A stretch of DNA of 10,984 nt from Spartobacteria bacterium UBA5019 (GCA_002396485.1 DGXZ01000029.1:24672-35655); one strand, 5' to 3'; shown: positions 1 through 6,439, counted from the stretch's first letter. Program-made: numbers and translations. The notes: a model not told the origin generated them from the letters alone.

Positions 1-662
1 CCTGTGAAGGCGCCTTTTTCATGACCAAAAAGCTCGCTGGCCAGAAGCTCGGGCGTGAGCGACGCGCAGTGGACGGCGACGAATTTTCCCTTCGAGCGTG
101 GACTCAGTTCGTGAATCGCATGGGCCGCAAGTTCCTTACCGGTGCCGCTCTCGCCTTGCACAAGCACAGTGGCGCGCGAGGGAGCGACTTGTTTAATGGT
201 GTCGAAAACCTCCACCATCGCGGGCGATCGGCCGATCATGCCATCGACGCGGAACTGATTTTGAACCTTCGAGCGGAGCTCCTTGTTTTCGCGGTTGGTG
301 TTGCGTTCGCGGAGGGCGCGCTTGATGAGAATTTCGAGTCGGTCGATATTCACCGGCTTCGTGACAAAATCGTAAGCTCCACGCTTCATAGCCTCCACGG
401 CGGTATCCACCGATCCATAAGCAGTCATCATGATGCAGATCGGCGGGTTTGCCTTTTTGACAATCCGTTCGATGAGCGACATGCCATCATCCCCGCCGAG
501 TCGCAGGTCGGTGAGCACGACATCCACCGGCACGCTCTCCAGAGTCGTCAGGGCACCATCGGCATCCGGCGCGACATAAACCTCAAACTCGGCATCCAGC
601 GCATGGCGGAGACCGTCGCGGGTATTTTTTTCGTCATCAACAATGAGCAGCGTTGCGGACAT
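1..662 (-). CDS. NtrC-family sigma54-dependent response regulator (partial, C-terminus beyond left edge)
   Basis: A cytoplasmic two-component transcription activator; phosphorylation would let its AAA+ domain open sigma54 promoters. The visible 220 residues start MSATLLIVDDE. The receiver domain (about 1-120) has the acidic pair D9/D10, phospho-acceptor D52 (VLTDLRLGG), T80 and K102 (FVTKPV). After a linker the AAA+ domain begins at about 143 (IGRSPAMVEVF), with Walker A GESGTGKE at 170-177. The window edge cuts the protein inside GAFTG (217-221), the loop that touches sigma54, so the rest of the ATPase and any HTH domain are missing from view. The usual NCAAL-like segment reads HCASL. The ATG gives a textbook receiver N-terminus but has no clear Shine-Dalgarno. 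It lies 57 bases after the DUF1501 stop on the same strand and may share its transcript. No partner histidine kinase is visible. Family is certain; target genes are unknown. Confidence 0.94.
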   Translation of the reverse strand, partial: MSATLLIVDDEKNTRDGLRHALDAEFEVYVAPDADGALTTLESVPVDVVLTDLRLGGDDGMSLIERIVKKANPPICIMMTAYGSVDTAVEAMKRGAYDFVTKPVNIDRLEILIKRALRERNTNRENKELRSKVQNQFRVDGMIGRSPAMVEVFDTIKQVAPSRATVLVQGESGTGKELAAHAIHELSPRSKGKFVAVHCASLTPELLASELFGHEKGAFT

Positions 663-719
663 TGCCGCGAGTAGAAAGCAAAGAAGCCGCCGCATCAACC
701 CTGCGCTCGGAGCAAAGCA

Positions 720-2024
720 TCAAACAAAAGACAGCGGCGGGAAGCTTCGTTTCAGAACCGGCGCGACAGGCGCATTGAGCCATTTGGACAAAACGGTCGC
801 GTAAACGCTGCGGAAGTCGACATTGTGAATGATATCGCCATCGTGCAATTTCGTAAGGCTGGGAGCCGCTCCATAAATGCCCGGCTTGACCTTTCCTCCA
901 ACAACGAAAAGTGGCGCGGCGGCACCGTGGTCCGTACCGCCACTCGCATTTTCCTGAACCCGGCGCCCAAATTCGCTGAAGCTCATCAAGAGAACCCGAT
1001 CAAAATTGCCTTGGGCTTTCAAATCCGCACAGAATGCGGAGAGCGAGGAGTCGAGTTCTTCCATGAGCTTTTCATGAGCGCCGCTCTGGTTGCTGTGTGT
1101 GTCGTATCCGCCTTGAGCCACATAGTAAACACGCGTGGGCATTCCCCCTCCGATGAGCCTGGCGACGAGATTCAGCGAGTCCGCAAGCCTGTTCGACGGA
1201 TAGGAAGCTCCTGGCCGGGTGCGTTTGATAATCTCGGCGACCTTGTCGGAGCTCATGACGGCATCGAGGGAGGTTCGTTGAAGAAAATCCAACGCATCGC
1301 CTTCTCCATCCGAATGACCTGGCAGCATACCAATGCTACCCCCATCCATCTGCCCGGACTCAAAATCATTCACCGAGCGGAAAAAATCGTCCGCGACATC
1401 ACGGTCGGATGCATTTTTGAGGTCGAAGCGAAATTGCTCCGGCCGAGAGAACGAGATCCCACGAGGCTCGGGAGCCGCAAACGCCTGCGGAGCCTGACCT
1501 CCGATGCTGACTCCGATCGATGGATCTTCGCCCTTGCAGCAAGAGTCGAAGTAGCGTCCTATCCAGCCATACTTTTCCGTCACAGCGCTATCGGAGGCTG
1601 TATGCCAAATTTCCGTGGAGCGAAAGTGCGAGCGGTTCGGATTCGGGTAGCCCACGCCTTGCACAATTGCGAGGTGCCCCTCGTCGTGAAGCGACTTGAG
1701 GCCCGCGAGCTTCGGGTTCAATCCAAAATGATCGGTCAATCGCAGCGTCTTTCCGCCGGGGATCGCAATAGTCGGCCTGGCTCGGAAATAGGCATCATCG
1801 CCAAATGGAACCAGCGTGTTGAGGCCATCATTACCACCCGCCAACTGGAGGACGATTAGGATCGGGCCGTCCTTTCCCGTGGGGGTCTGAATGGCAGAGT
1901 CTGCAGCCATGGCATCCATGGTGAAAAATGTGCGCTCCAGAAAGGCGGGGATCGTCCAGGAGACGGCTCCACCAAGGAGGGAAGTGCGAAGGAACTGTCG
2001 GCGTGTGTGGAGGGTGTGTTTCAT
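720..2024 (-). CDS. DUF1501 family protein with Tat signal
   Basis: An exported protein of the DUF1501 family (alkaline phosphatase/sulfatase-like fold by family knowledge); the substrate is unknown. It has 434 residues. The N-terminus carries a twin-arginine motif TRRQFLRTS (7-15) followed by a hydrophobic stretch with probable cleavage near AMA-ADS (about 38-43), so it should cross the inner membrane folded. Family blocks are LQLAGGNDGLNTLVP (59-73), YPNPNRSHFRSTEIW (126-140), GGYDTH (305-310) and SFSEFGRRVQENASGGTDHG (348-367). The last two hold the Asp/His residues expected to bind metal, and both look intact. The start codon overlaps the stop of the upstream DUF1800 gene in ATGA, with no separate Shine-Dalgarno, which suggests translational coupling. 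DUF1800-DUF1501 pairs are widespread in planctomycetes, verrucomicrobia and acidobacteria; a joint role in envelope or secreted-protein work is an inference. Family assignment is secure, biochemical function is not. Confidence 0.93.
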   Translation of the reverse strand: MKHTLHTRRQFLRTSLLGGAVSWTIPAFLERTFFTMDAMAADSAIQTPTGKDGPILIVLQLAGGNDGLNTLVPFGDDAYFRARPTIAIPGGKTLRLTDHFGLNPKLAGLKSLHDEGHLAIVQGVGYPNPNRSHFRSTEIWHTASDSAVTEKYGWIGRYFDSCCKGEDPSIGVSIGGQAPQAFAAPEPRGISFSRPEQFRFDLKNASDRDVADDFFRSVNDFESGQMDGGSIGMLPGHSDGEGDALDFLQRTSLDAVMSSDKVAEIIKRTRPGASYPSNRLADSLNLVARLIGGGMPTRVYYVAQGGYDTHSNQSGAHEKLMEELDSSLSAFCADLKAQGNFDRVLLMSFSEFGRRVQENASGGTDHGAAAPLFVVGGKVKPGIYGAAPSLTKLHDGDIIHNVDFRSVYATVLSKWLNAPVAPVLKRSFPPLSFV

Positions 2025-3397
2025 GTCAGTTGGAATTCTGGAGTGCTCATCAATAAATGGACAATATCGCGGCGGGCGGCCTCTGAGTTCCCGTTTTTTT
2101 CGAGTAGGTGAAGGGTCTTTTCACGCAGCGCAGGATTCAAGGGAGCTTGAAAAAGACGCCATGCGAGAAGGTCGCATGCCTGCGGCGGCTTGGTTCCCGC
2201 AGGAAGGATTTTTTCCATATCCGGCGCGGCATCACCGCCTCCTCGTACCAGTGTGTCAGCCAAATTGTAACGCAACAAAAGCGAAGAGGAACTGATCCAG
2301 GCACGCCCTCCGTCCCATCCCTTCACATTCGGGGGCGCGAAGAGAACCTGTCCCAGTTGCTCCAGACTATTCTGGACCATTTTTGGATTCGGCATGGGCC
2401 TTTCGAGATTTTTGCAGCTTTGAATGAGCCACTGGACAGGACTCTTGATCTGACGTCGCCGGTATTTCGAAGAGTAGAACTCGCGACTGAGAAAAATCCT
2501 CTCGAGAAAATTCCCGGTTTGCATGCCCGAGGCGCGGTATTCCGAGGCCAGAACTTGATTGAGTGGACCGGCGGGTTTTTCCCCGACATAGAAATTCCAG
2601 ATTTTCGCCGAGAGAAACTCCGCGCACTGGGGGCGGGACACAATGAGGTCCACCGTCGCATCACCGTCGAACGCACCGCTCTTTCCGAAGATTTTTTTCG
2701 CACCGGCATCATGGTTTCTCCGGGAGAATAAAAACCCGCCGGTTTCGGGATTGATGCGATAGCCAGTGAACGCGCGCGCCGCCTCCTGGATATCCACCTC
2801 GCTGTAATGCCCCTCACCGAGAGTGAACAACTCCATGAGCTCGCGGGCAAAATTTTCATTCGGATGCCCCACCTTGCTGGAGTTCAAGTCCAAGTAGCGG
2901 ATCATGGCGGGATCCTTCGACATTTCTTTGGCAAAAGGCGCAAATGGGCCGAAGGCATGCGCACGCAGCGTTTGATTTTGCTGCAAAACAAGGAAGGGGT
3001 CGTTGACCTTTTGAATGCTTGTCGCCCAGTGGCCGTGCCAAAAAAGAACACACTTCTCGCGCGCCGGATAGGGCGTGGAGGCCATGCGCTGAATCCACCA
3101 AATCCGTGTCTCCTGGGTTCGCTCCCTCGCTTGCACCTTGATGATTTTCCTCCTCTCCGCGACCTCTTCGGGAGTCATGGAGTCGTCTCTGGGCCGCTGA
3201 ATTCTCATCGGGTCGATTTCCGGAGCGGGAAAGAGATCCTCATCCTCGCCCGCATGCAAGAGACTGCGCACAGCGGCGGCATGCCCCATTGCGTGGAGCT
3301 TCTGGATTTCCTCAGGCGAACCGCCAAATGCAGCGCGGTTCAAAAGATGGGCAGCGGCCTCGAGGGTCCATTCCTTGGCAGCAAGCTGGGTGAGCAT
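2021..3397 (-). CDS. DUF1800 family protein
   Basis: A 458-residue protein of the DUF1800 family, whose function is not established. Recognisable blocks in order are HLLNRAAFGGSPEEI (17-31), LFWHGHWATS (118-127), ENFARELMELFTLGEG (181-196), the EAARAFTGYRI segment (205-215), RRNHDAGAKKIFG (226-238), NVKGWDGGRAWI (357-368) and the STPEFQLT terminus. The length is normal and every hallmark block is present, so it is probably functional. No convincing signal peptide or membrane segment is visible, unlike its DUF1501 partner, which is co-translated through a 4-base overlap. The start was chosen because the AAHLLNRAAFGG block normally lies near the N-terminus, and the ATG is the first suitable codon. 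A weak AAAGAA sits just before it; the stronger GGCGGGAG is 18 bases away, inside a hairpin. It is the first gene of a leftward unit that probably starts in the divergent region 3398-3800. Confidence 0.93.
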   Translation of the reverse strand: MLTQLAAKEWTLEAAAHLLNRAAFGGSPEEIQKLHAMGHAAAVRSLLHAGEDEDLFPAPEIDPMRIQRPRDDSMTPEEVAERRKIIKVQARERTQETRIWWIQRMASTPYPAREKCVLFWHGHWATSIQKVNDPFLVLQQNQTLRAHAFGPFAPFAKEMSKDPAMIRYLDLNSSKVGHPNENFARELMELFTLGEGHYSEVDIQEAARAFTGYRINPETGGFLFSRRNHDAGAKKIFGKSGAFDGDATVDLIVSRPQCAEFLSAKIWNFYVGEKPAGPLNQVLASEYRASGMQTGNFLERIFLSREFYSSKYRRRQIKSPVQWLIQSCKNLERPMPNPKMVQNSLEQLGQVLFAPPNVKGWDGGRAWISSSSLLLRYNLADTLVRGGGDAAPDMEKILPAGTKPPQACDLLAWRLFQAPLNPALREKTLHLLEKNGNSEAARRDIVHLLMSTPEFQLT

Positions 3398-3410
3398 GAT
3401 TCTTTAAACA

Positions 3411-3432
3411 CGCAACTCCCGCCAAAGTTGCG
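3411..3432 (-). promoter_or_regulatory. Perfect 7-bp inverted repeat in the DUF1800 leader (operator or leader hairpin)
   Basis: The arms CGCAACT (3411-3417) and AGTTGCG (3426-3432) are perfect complements around an 8-base spacer. On the minus strand the repeat lies 13 bases before the DUF1800 ATG and just downstream of a weak promoter candidate, where transcription would begin. It could be a repressor site at +1, or a hairpin that hides the GGCGGGAG in its loop and 3' arm. There is no following T run of terminator type. The repeat is seen directly; its role is inference. Confidence 0.4.
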
Positions 3433-3438
3433 AAAAGA

Positions 3439-3467
3439 TTTATCGGCACCAGTCGGCAACACAGCAA
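3439..3467 (-). promoter_or_regulatory. Candidate sigma70-type promoter for the DUF1800-DUF1501 unit
   Basis: On the minus strand TTGCTG (3467-3462) is followed by exactly 17 bases and then GATAAA (3444-3439). The match is weak (3 of 6 and 4 of 6 to consensus). The position fits, about 40 bases before the DUF1800 start and just upstream of the inverted repeat. Chance occurrence is quite possible. Confidence 0.25.
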
Positions 3468-3545
3468 TGAGACAAAGCAGGCGTTTCATCAAATACATCA
3501 ATCGAAAAAAACTGCACTTTGATATCTCTACGCATGATTTCCACC

Positions 3546-3574
3546 TTGAGTTTCCTTTTCAAAAAGGGAATGAT
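3546..3574 (+). promoter_or_regulatory. Candidate promoter with a palindromic spacer, upstream of the RRM gene
   Basis: TTGAGT (3546-3551) and AATGAT (3569-3574) are 17 bases apart, each 4 of 6 to the sigma70 consensus. The spacer is nearly filled by an inverted repeat, 3552-3570: TTCCTTTT pairs with AAAAGGGAA-side bases across a 3-base loop, with one G-T wobble. A dyad between -35 and -10 is where MerR-type activators bind, but the match is modest and no such regulator is nearby. This would give an RRM mRNA leader of about 220 bases. Confidence 0.25.
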
Positions 3575-3670
3575 CGAATTGTTTCCGACGCTATCATTTA
3601 TGCAATACGGCTCCAGCGACCCATTTTATTTCGGTCCAAGGTCTGAATTCATCGCGTCACTCATGTTCTT

Positions 3671-3709
3671 TGCAGTGTGCGTTCAGCACACACTTGCAAG
3701 GGGGTGTGC
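3671..3709 (+). promoter_or_regulatory. Two mutually exclusive hairpins in the RRM gene leader
   Basis: GTGTGC (3675-3680) can pair with GCACAC (3686-3691) over a 5-base loop; with a 3-base bulge the stem extends by TGCA (3671-3674 with 3695-3698). The same GCACAC can pair instead with a second GTGTGC at 3704-3709 over a 12-base loop. Only one of the two can form at a time. It is on the sense strand, about 90-130 bases before the RRM start. Such an arrangement suits an RNA switch, a thermosensor or autoregulation by the encoded RNA-binding protein, but function is inference. Confidence 0.35.
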
Positions 3710-3762
3710 ATCGTCGGAAACAGAACTGCCGTCCGTGCCGTTCCTGCGGGGAGGATTTCTCC

Positions 3763-3792
3763 GTGCGGCGGGTCGGCCATGCAACGCAATAA
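3763..3792 (+). promoter_or_regulatory. Possible 9-codon leader peptide upstream of the RRM gene
   Basis: GGAGGA (3750-3755) is among the best Shine-Dalgarno matches in the window and is followed 7 bases later by GTG (3763), which opens a frame MRRVGHATQ ending in TAA at 3790-3792. The stop is 8 bases before the RRM ATG. The GGAG can also pair with CTCC at 3759-3762, closing a small hairpin. It may be a regulatory leader ORF or simply chance; the RRM ATG itself has no good Shine-Dalgarno. Confidence 0.2.
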
Positions 3793-3800
3793 TAGAAACC

Positions 3801-4391
3801 ATGTCATCAGAATACTCACCCAGCGGAACACGTCGTTCCTCTCGCCGCGGGTCCAACCGACGCTCCGAGCGCGGCAACCGATCCGGCTCCGCCCATCACG
3901 AAAACAAACCCAAGGCAAAAAAAACGCTCCTCGCACGAATTCTCGGATTCCTGACAGGTAAACAAGATGAACCCAAAAGGCCCGCACGCGAGGAACGTTC
4001 CCCACGGAGTGCCGAAAATGCCCCTGCCGAGCGTCCTGCTCGCGAGCGCCAGAGCCGCAGCGAACGCCCGACCGGCATGCGCACGCCGGAACTGGTGGAG
4101 GTTTCCTCTCCACGTCTGTATGTGGGCAACCTGTCATTCGACGCCGGCGAAAGCGATCTCTTCGACCTCTTCAACGGAGTCGGATCGGTGCAAAATGTCG
4201 AAATCGTCGTCAATCGCCACAACATGCGCTCCAAGGGATTTGCCTTCGTGCAAATGCAGTCGGTGGATGAAGCAAAACGCGCCGTTTCGGAACTCCACGA
4301 CAAAGACTTCATGGGCCGCAAGCTCGTGGTGAGCGGAGCCAAAGCGCTTGAAGAGCGCCGCTCGGAACGCACAGCCCAGGCCGCTGAGTAA
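3801..4391 (+). CDS. RRM-domain RNA-binding protein with basic disordered N-terminus
   Basis: A 196-residue protein with one RNA recognition motif at about 105-183. RNP2 reads LYVGNL (106-111) and RNP1 reads KGFAFVQM (145-152), with the aromatic residues that stack on RNA present. Residues 1-100 are low complexity, rich in Arg, Ser, Glu and Pro, with a short hydrophobic patch LLARILGFLTG (43-53). Stand-alone bacterial RRM proteins (cyanobacterial Rbp type) bind single-stranded RNA and are often cold- or stress-linked; a similar post-transcriptional role is likely but targets are unknown. The ATG at 3801 was chosen because the frame upstream of it looks non-coding; an in-frame ATG at 3663 exists but adds an unlikely 46 residues. 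The 3' end overlaps miaA by 44 bases, so the two are probably co-expressed. An unusual leader precedes it. Confidence 0.88.
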   Translation: MSSEYSPSGTRRSSRRGSNRRSERGNRSGSAHHENKPKAKKTLLARILGFLTGKQDEPKRPAREERSPRSAENAPAERPARERQSRSERPTGMRTPELVEVSSPRLYVGNLSFDAGESDLFDLFNGVGSVQNVEIVVNRHNMRSKGFAFVQMQSVDEAKRAVSELHDKDFMGRKLVVSGAKALEERRSERTAQAAE

Positions 4392-5316
4392 TACACAAAC
4401 ATCCTTCGCCAAAGGGTCCCGTCCGATCATCGTGACGGGGCCCACAGGCGCGGGGAAATCCGCCCTCGCCGTTGCACTGGCCCTCCGGCTGGGAGGAGAA
4501 GTCGTGGGGGCGGATGCCTTTCAAATCTACGCCGGTCTACCAATCCTCACGGCCCAGGCTACAGAGGACCTCCTCTCGCTCGTTCCCCACCATCTCATTG
4601 GCTTTTTAGATCTCAAGCAGGGATTTGACGCCGCAATGTATGCAAAGGCGGCCTGGCGCTGCATTCGAGACATTGAATCACGCGGTCGCGTGCCGATTTT
4701 AACCGGAGGAACCGGTCTTTACCTGAAATCCCTCACCCACGGCTTGGTGGAAATGCCGAAAGTGGATGCCGATTTGAGGGCCCGCATCAACGCCTTGCCT
4801 GTCGAGGATGTGCTGGCAGAACTTTGTGAAAAAGATCCCGCCGCACCTGCTATGATCGATACGCGCAATCCTGTGAGGATTCGGCGCGCACTGGAAATCG
4901 TTCTTCTCACTGGACAGCCTTTGGCGGAATCCCGAAGCGCTTGGAGCCAAGACAAGGGCCTCTTTCGCGGCCTTGTGCTGATACGAGATCGCAACGACCT
5001 GCGAAGCCGCATTGCTGCCAATGTTGAAGCCATGTTTGCCGCCGGAGTCGTTGACGAAGTGCAGGCCGCCGAGCATGCCGGCGAGGGCGCCGCCCGTGCC
5101 ATCGGATTCCACGAAATCCAGCAACTCCTCCGAGGTGAAATGACTGAAAGCGAGTGCAAGGCCGCCATGGTGCTGGCGACGCAGCGCTACGCGAAACGCC
5201 AATTGACCTGGGGGCGCACCCAATTTACCTTTCCCATATTGAATTTAAGCGGGGTGGCCACTCCCGAGGCCGTACTTTCGGCCGCCCTCGACATATTGGA
5301 TTCCCTACCTCCATGA
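4348..5316 (+). CDS. miaA: tRNA dimethylallyltransferase
   Basis: Transfers a dimethylallyl group to N6 of A37 in tRNAs that read UNN codons, the first step to ms2i6A. Hallmarks, numbered from the TTG start, are P-loop GPTGAGKS (31-38), the ADAFQIY motif with D55, GGTGLYLKSL (120-129), NPVRIRRALEI (174-184), AIGFHEI (251-257) and ATQRYAKRQLTWGR (277-290). Length is typical (about 310). The usual ADSMQVY motif reads ADAFQIY, and the following segment PILTAQATEDL departs from the common IGTAKP form. No ATG is available: TTG at 4348 has GGAG at 4335-4338 nine bases ahead, while CTG at 4384 would give a start twelve codons later, close to the usual distance to the P-loop. With either start the gene begins before the RRM stop. 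It ends in an ATGA overlap with rlpA, so the three genes look like one operon. Confidence 0.95.
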   Translation: MKSAARNAQPRPLSNTQTSFAKGSRPIIVTGPTGAGKSALAVALALRLGGEVVGADAFQIYAGLPILTAQATEDLLSLVPHHLIGFLDLKQGFDAAMYAKAAWRCIRDIESRGRVPILTGGTGLYLKSLTHGLVEMPKVDADLRARINALPVEDVLAELCEKDPAAPAMIDTRNPVRIRRALEIVLLTGQPLAESRSAWSQDKGLFRGLVLIRDRNDLRSRIAANVEAMFAAGVVDEVQAAEHAGEGAARAIGFHEIQQLLRGEMTESECKAAMVLATQRYAKRQLTWGRTQFTFPILNLSGVATPEAVLSAALDILDSLPP

Positions 5317-5882
5317 CCCCCGAAACAAATCCCAATGAAGTGAAAATCCGGGGATGGAGTTGCGCTTTGTTTTTGATCCCTTGCCTTTTGCTTGCGGGAT
5401 GCAAAACCCGCATGCTCATCGAAACCTTGCCCAATGGACGAGATGCACAGATTTACTCCGGCACGCCGACCCAGATTGAGTATGGAATGGCTTCCTGGTA
5501 TGGCGGGCGCTGGATCGGACGCTTGACCGCAAATGGTGAGACCTACCGCCCCGCCGATCTCACGGCAGCCCACAAAAAACTCCCGTTCAACACACGAGTC
5601 AGGGTTGTCGATTTGAAAACCGGTAACTCGCTGATCGTGCGCATCAACAATCGCGGCCCATATGTGAAAGGTCGCATCATCGACCTCAGCGTGGCAGCCG
5701 CAAAAAAACTGGGAACCTATGAGCGAGGACTTGCAAAAGTCCGGATCGAAGCCCTGCGTGAAATTCCGCTCATCACAAAGTCAAACGTGCAAGCCATCAA
5801 TTCCCCCAAGCCTCCCACTCCCAAGCCGACATGGAAAACGCCTCCAACAGGACAAAGGCCTGAAATTTTGAAAAAGAATTAA
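5313..5882 (+). CDS. rlpA: RlpA family septal lytic transglycosylase, lipoprotein
   Basis: An outer-membrane lipoprotein of the RlpA family, which cleaves peptidoglycan strands lacking stem peptides, usually at the division septum. Of 189 residues, the N-terminus has K11 and R13, a hydrophobic stretch (15-28) and lipobox LLAGC with lipidated Cys30. The double-psi beta-barrel (about 57-150) begins YGMASWYGGRWIGRLTANGE, and contains H87 (LTAAHKKLPF) and D124 (GRIIDLS), matching the His and Asp needed for activity in Pseudomonas RlpA. VRINNRGP replaces the commoner VRINDRGP. There is no C-terminal SPOR domain, only a Pro/Lys-rich tail, so septal targeting through denuded glycan binding is not evident. 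The start is the ATG overlapping the miaA stop (ATGA), which places the lipobox correctly. The stop is in TTAA, shared with the facing NusG-like gene, leaving no room for a terminator. Confidence 0.93.
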   Translation: MTPETNPNEVKIRGWSCALFLIPCLLLAGCKTRMLIETLPNGRDAQIYSGTPTQIEYGMASWYGGRWIGRLTANGETYRPADLTAAHKKLPFNTRVRVVDLKTGNSLIVRINNRGPYVKGRIIDLSVAAAKKLGTYERGLAKVRIEALREIPLITKSNVQAINSPKPPTPKPTWKTPPTGQRPEILKKN

Positions 5883-6421
5883 TTTGGGGCGAGTGGATGG
5901 GCGATATGGGGCAGGACGCCACTTTCCTCGATCTCGACCTCACGCTCCATGCCAAGCAGCTCAAGAAGCACCTTCACACGAGATTGGGCGGGAAGCACCT
6001 GTGTCACAAGCGCCCTGATCCCACTGAAAGCCCCCTTCAGAACCTGCACCTCGGTGCCCACCTCGATCTGCGAACGGATTTCAACCGTCTCCTCATCCAG
6101 CACCGCCTCGCGCAGAGCTTGAATAATATCGTCCCCGACAACGGCGGCGATTCCTCCAAACTTGACGATGTGGGAAACGCCATGGCAAGCACCCAAATGC
6201 CGATGCTGATTCCGGTAGTTGAAGCGCGCAAACAAATAACCCGGAAACATCGCTTCCGTGACCCTCACCCTACCGCTGCGTCGCGCACGCTCAAAACGAA
6301 GCATGGGACAAAAAACCTCCGAGCCGATATCCCGCAAAATGCTGCGCTTGGCAGTGGATTCCTGCCGCGGCTTGCATTTGATGCAGAACCACTGAAGCTC
6401 TTCGTTTTCAAAATCGTTCAT
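5879..6421 (-). CDS. NusG/RfaH-family transcription antitermination protein
   Basis: A 180-residue NusG paralogue. Members bind the RNA polymerase clamp through the NGN domain and limit pausing; specialised forms (RfaH, UpxY, LoaP) act on long polysaccharide operons. The NGN domain (about 9-105) shows WFCIKCKPRQE (11-21), with the Trp-x-x-x-x-x-Lys-Pro signature, and FPGYLFARF (59-67). The KOW domain (about 118-155) shows VGTEVQVLKGAFSGIRALV (121-139). The general nusG of the cell normally sits beside secE and rplK; here the neighbours are export genes, so this is the specialised type. Which subfamily it belongs to cannot be told by eye. It is the last gene of the leftward polysaccharide operon, 18 bases after the export protein stop, with AGGG nine bases before the ATG. 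Its stop is shared with rlpA on the other strand. Confidence 0.9.
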   Translation of the reverse strand: MNDFENEELQWFCIKCKPRQESTAKRSILRDIGSEVFCPMLRFERARRSGRVRVTEAMFPGYLFARFNYRNQHRHLGACHGVSHIVKFGGIAAVVGDDIIQALREAVLDEETVEIRSQIEVGTEVQVLKGAFSGIRALVTQVLPAQSRVKVLLELLGMEREVEIEESGVLPHIAHPLAPN

Positions 6422-6430
6422 TAAAAACGA

Positions 6431-6434
6431 CCCT
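6431..6434 (-). promoter_or_regulatory. Ribosome binding site of the NusG-like gene
   Basis: AGGG on the minus strand, 9 bases before the ATG at 6421, within the 18-base gap after the export gene. It supports this start in an operon where the other starts lack a visible site. Confidence 0.45.
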
Positions 6435-6439
6435 ATGAC

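Larger units (their letters stand above)
3398..3800. other. Divergent intergenic region between DUF1800 and RRM genes
   Basis: This is the longest stretch without a convincing gene (403 bases). It must carry the promoters of the leftward DUF1800 unit and the rightward RRM-miaA-rlpA unit. It holds four small inverted repeats (3411-3432, 3552-3570, 3671-3698 with an alternative arm at 3704-3709, and 3750-3762), listed separately. Open frames crossing it on both strands have no family resemblance. Confidence 0.75.

Noticed and set aside
21..674. Long open frame on the plus strand (217 codons)
   Set aside because: The opposite strand reads a textbook NtrC receiver and AAA+ domain over the same bases; the plus-strand product has no recognisable motif.
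663..719. Terminator between the DUF1501 gene and the response regulator
   Set aside because: No stable stem followed by a T run on the minus strand; the genes may be co-transcribed.
825..1859. 344-codon open frame on the plus strand
   Set aside because: Antisense to the DUF1501 gene, which has all family motifs. The long frame comes from codon bias.
3340..3489. Minus-strand 49-codon frame beginning MKRLLCLIAVLPTGA, signal-peptide-like
   Set aside because: No ribosome site, it covers the DUF1800 start in another frame, and the part after the hydrophobic stretch is not protein-like. A small secreted peptide cannot be excluded.
2807..3646. 279-codon open frame on the plus strand running into the divergent region
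   Set aside because: Most of it is antisense to DUF1800 and no domain is recognisable.
3896..4402. 168-codon minus-strand frame opposite the RRM gene
   Set aside because: Arg/Ser-rich antisense shadow; the plus strand has clear RNP1 and RNP2 motifs.
5897..6424. 175-codon plus-strand frame opposite the NusG-like gene
   Set aside because: The minus strand shows NGN and KOW motifs; the plus-strand product does not.
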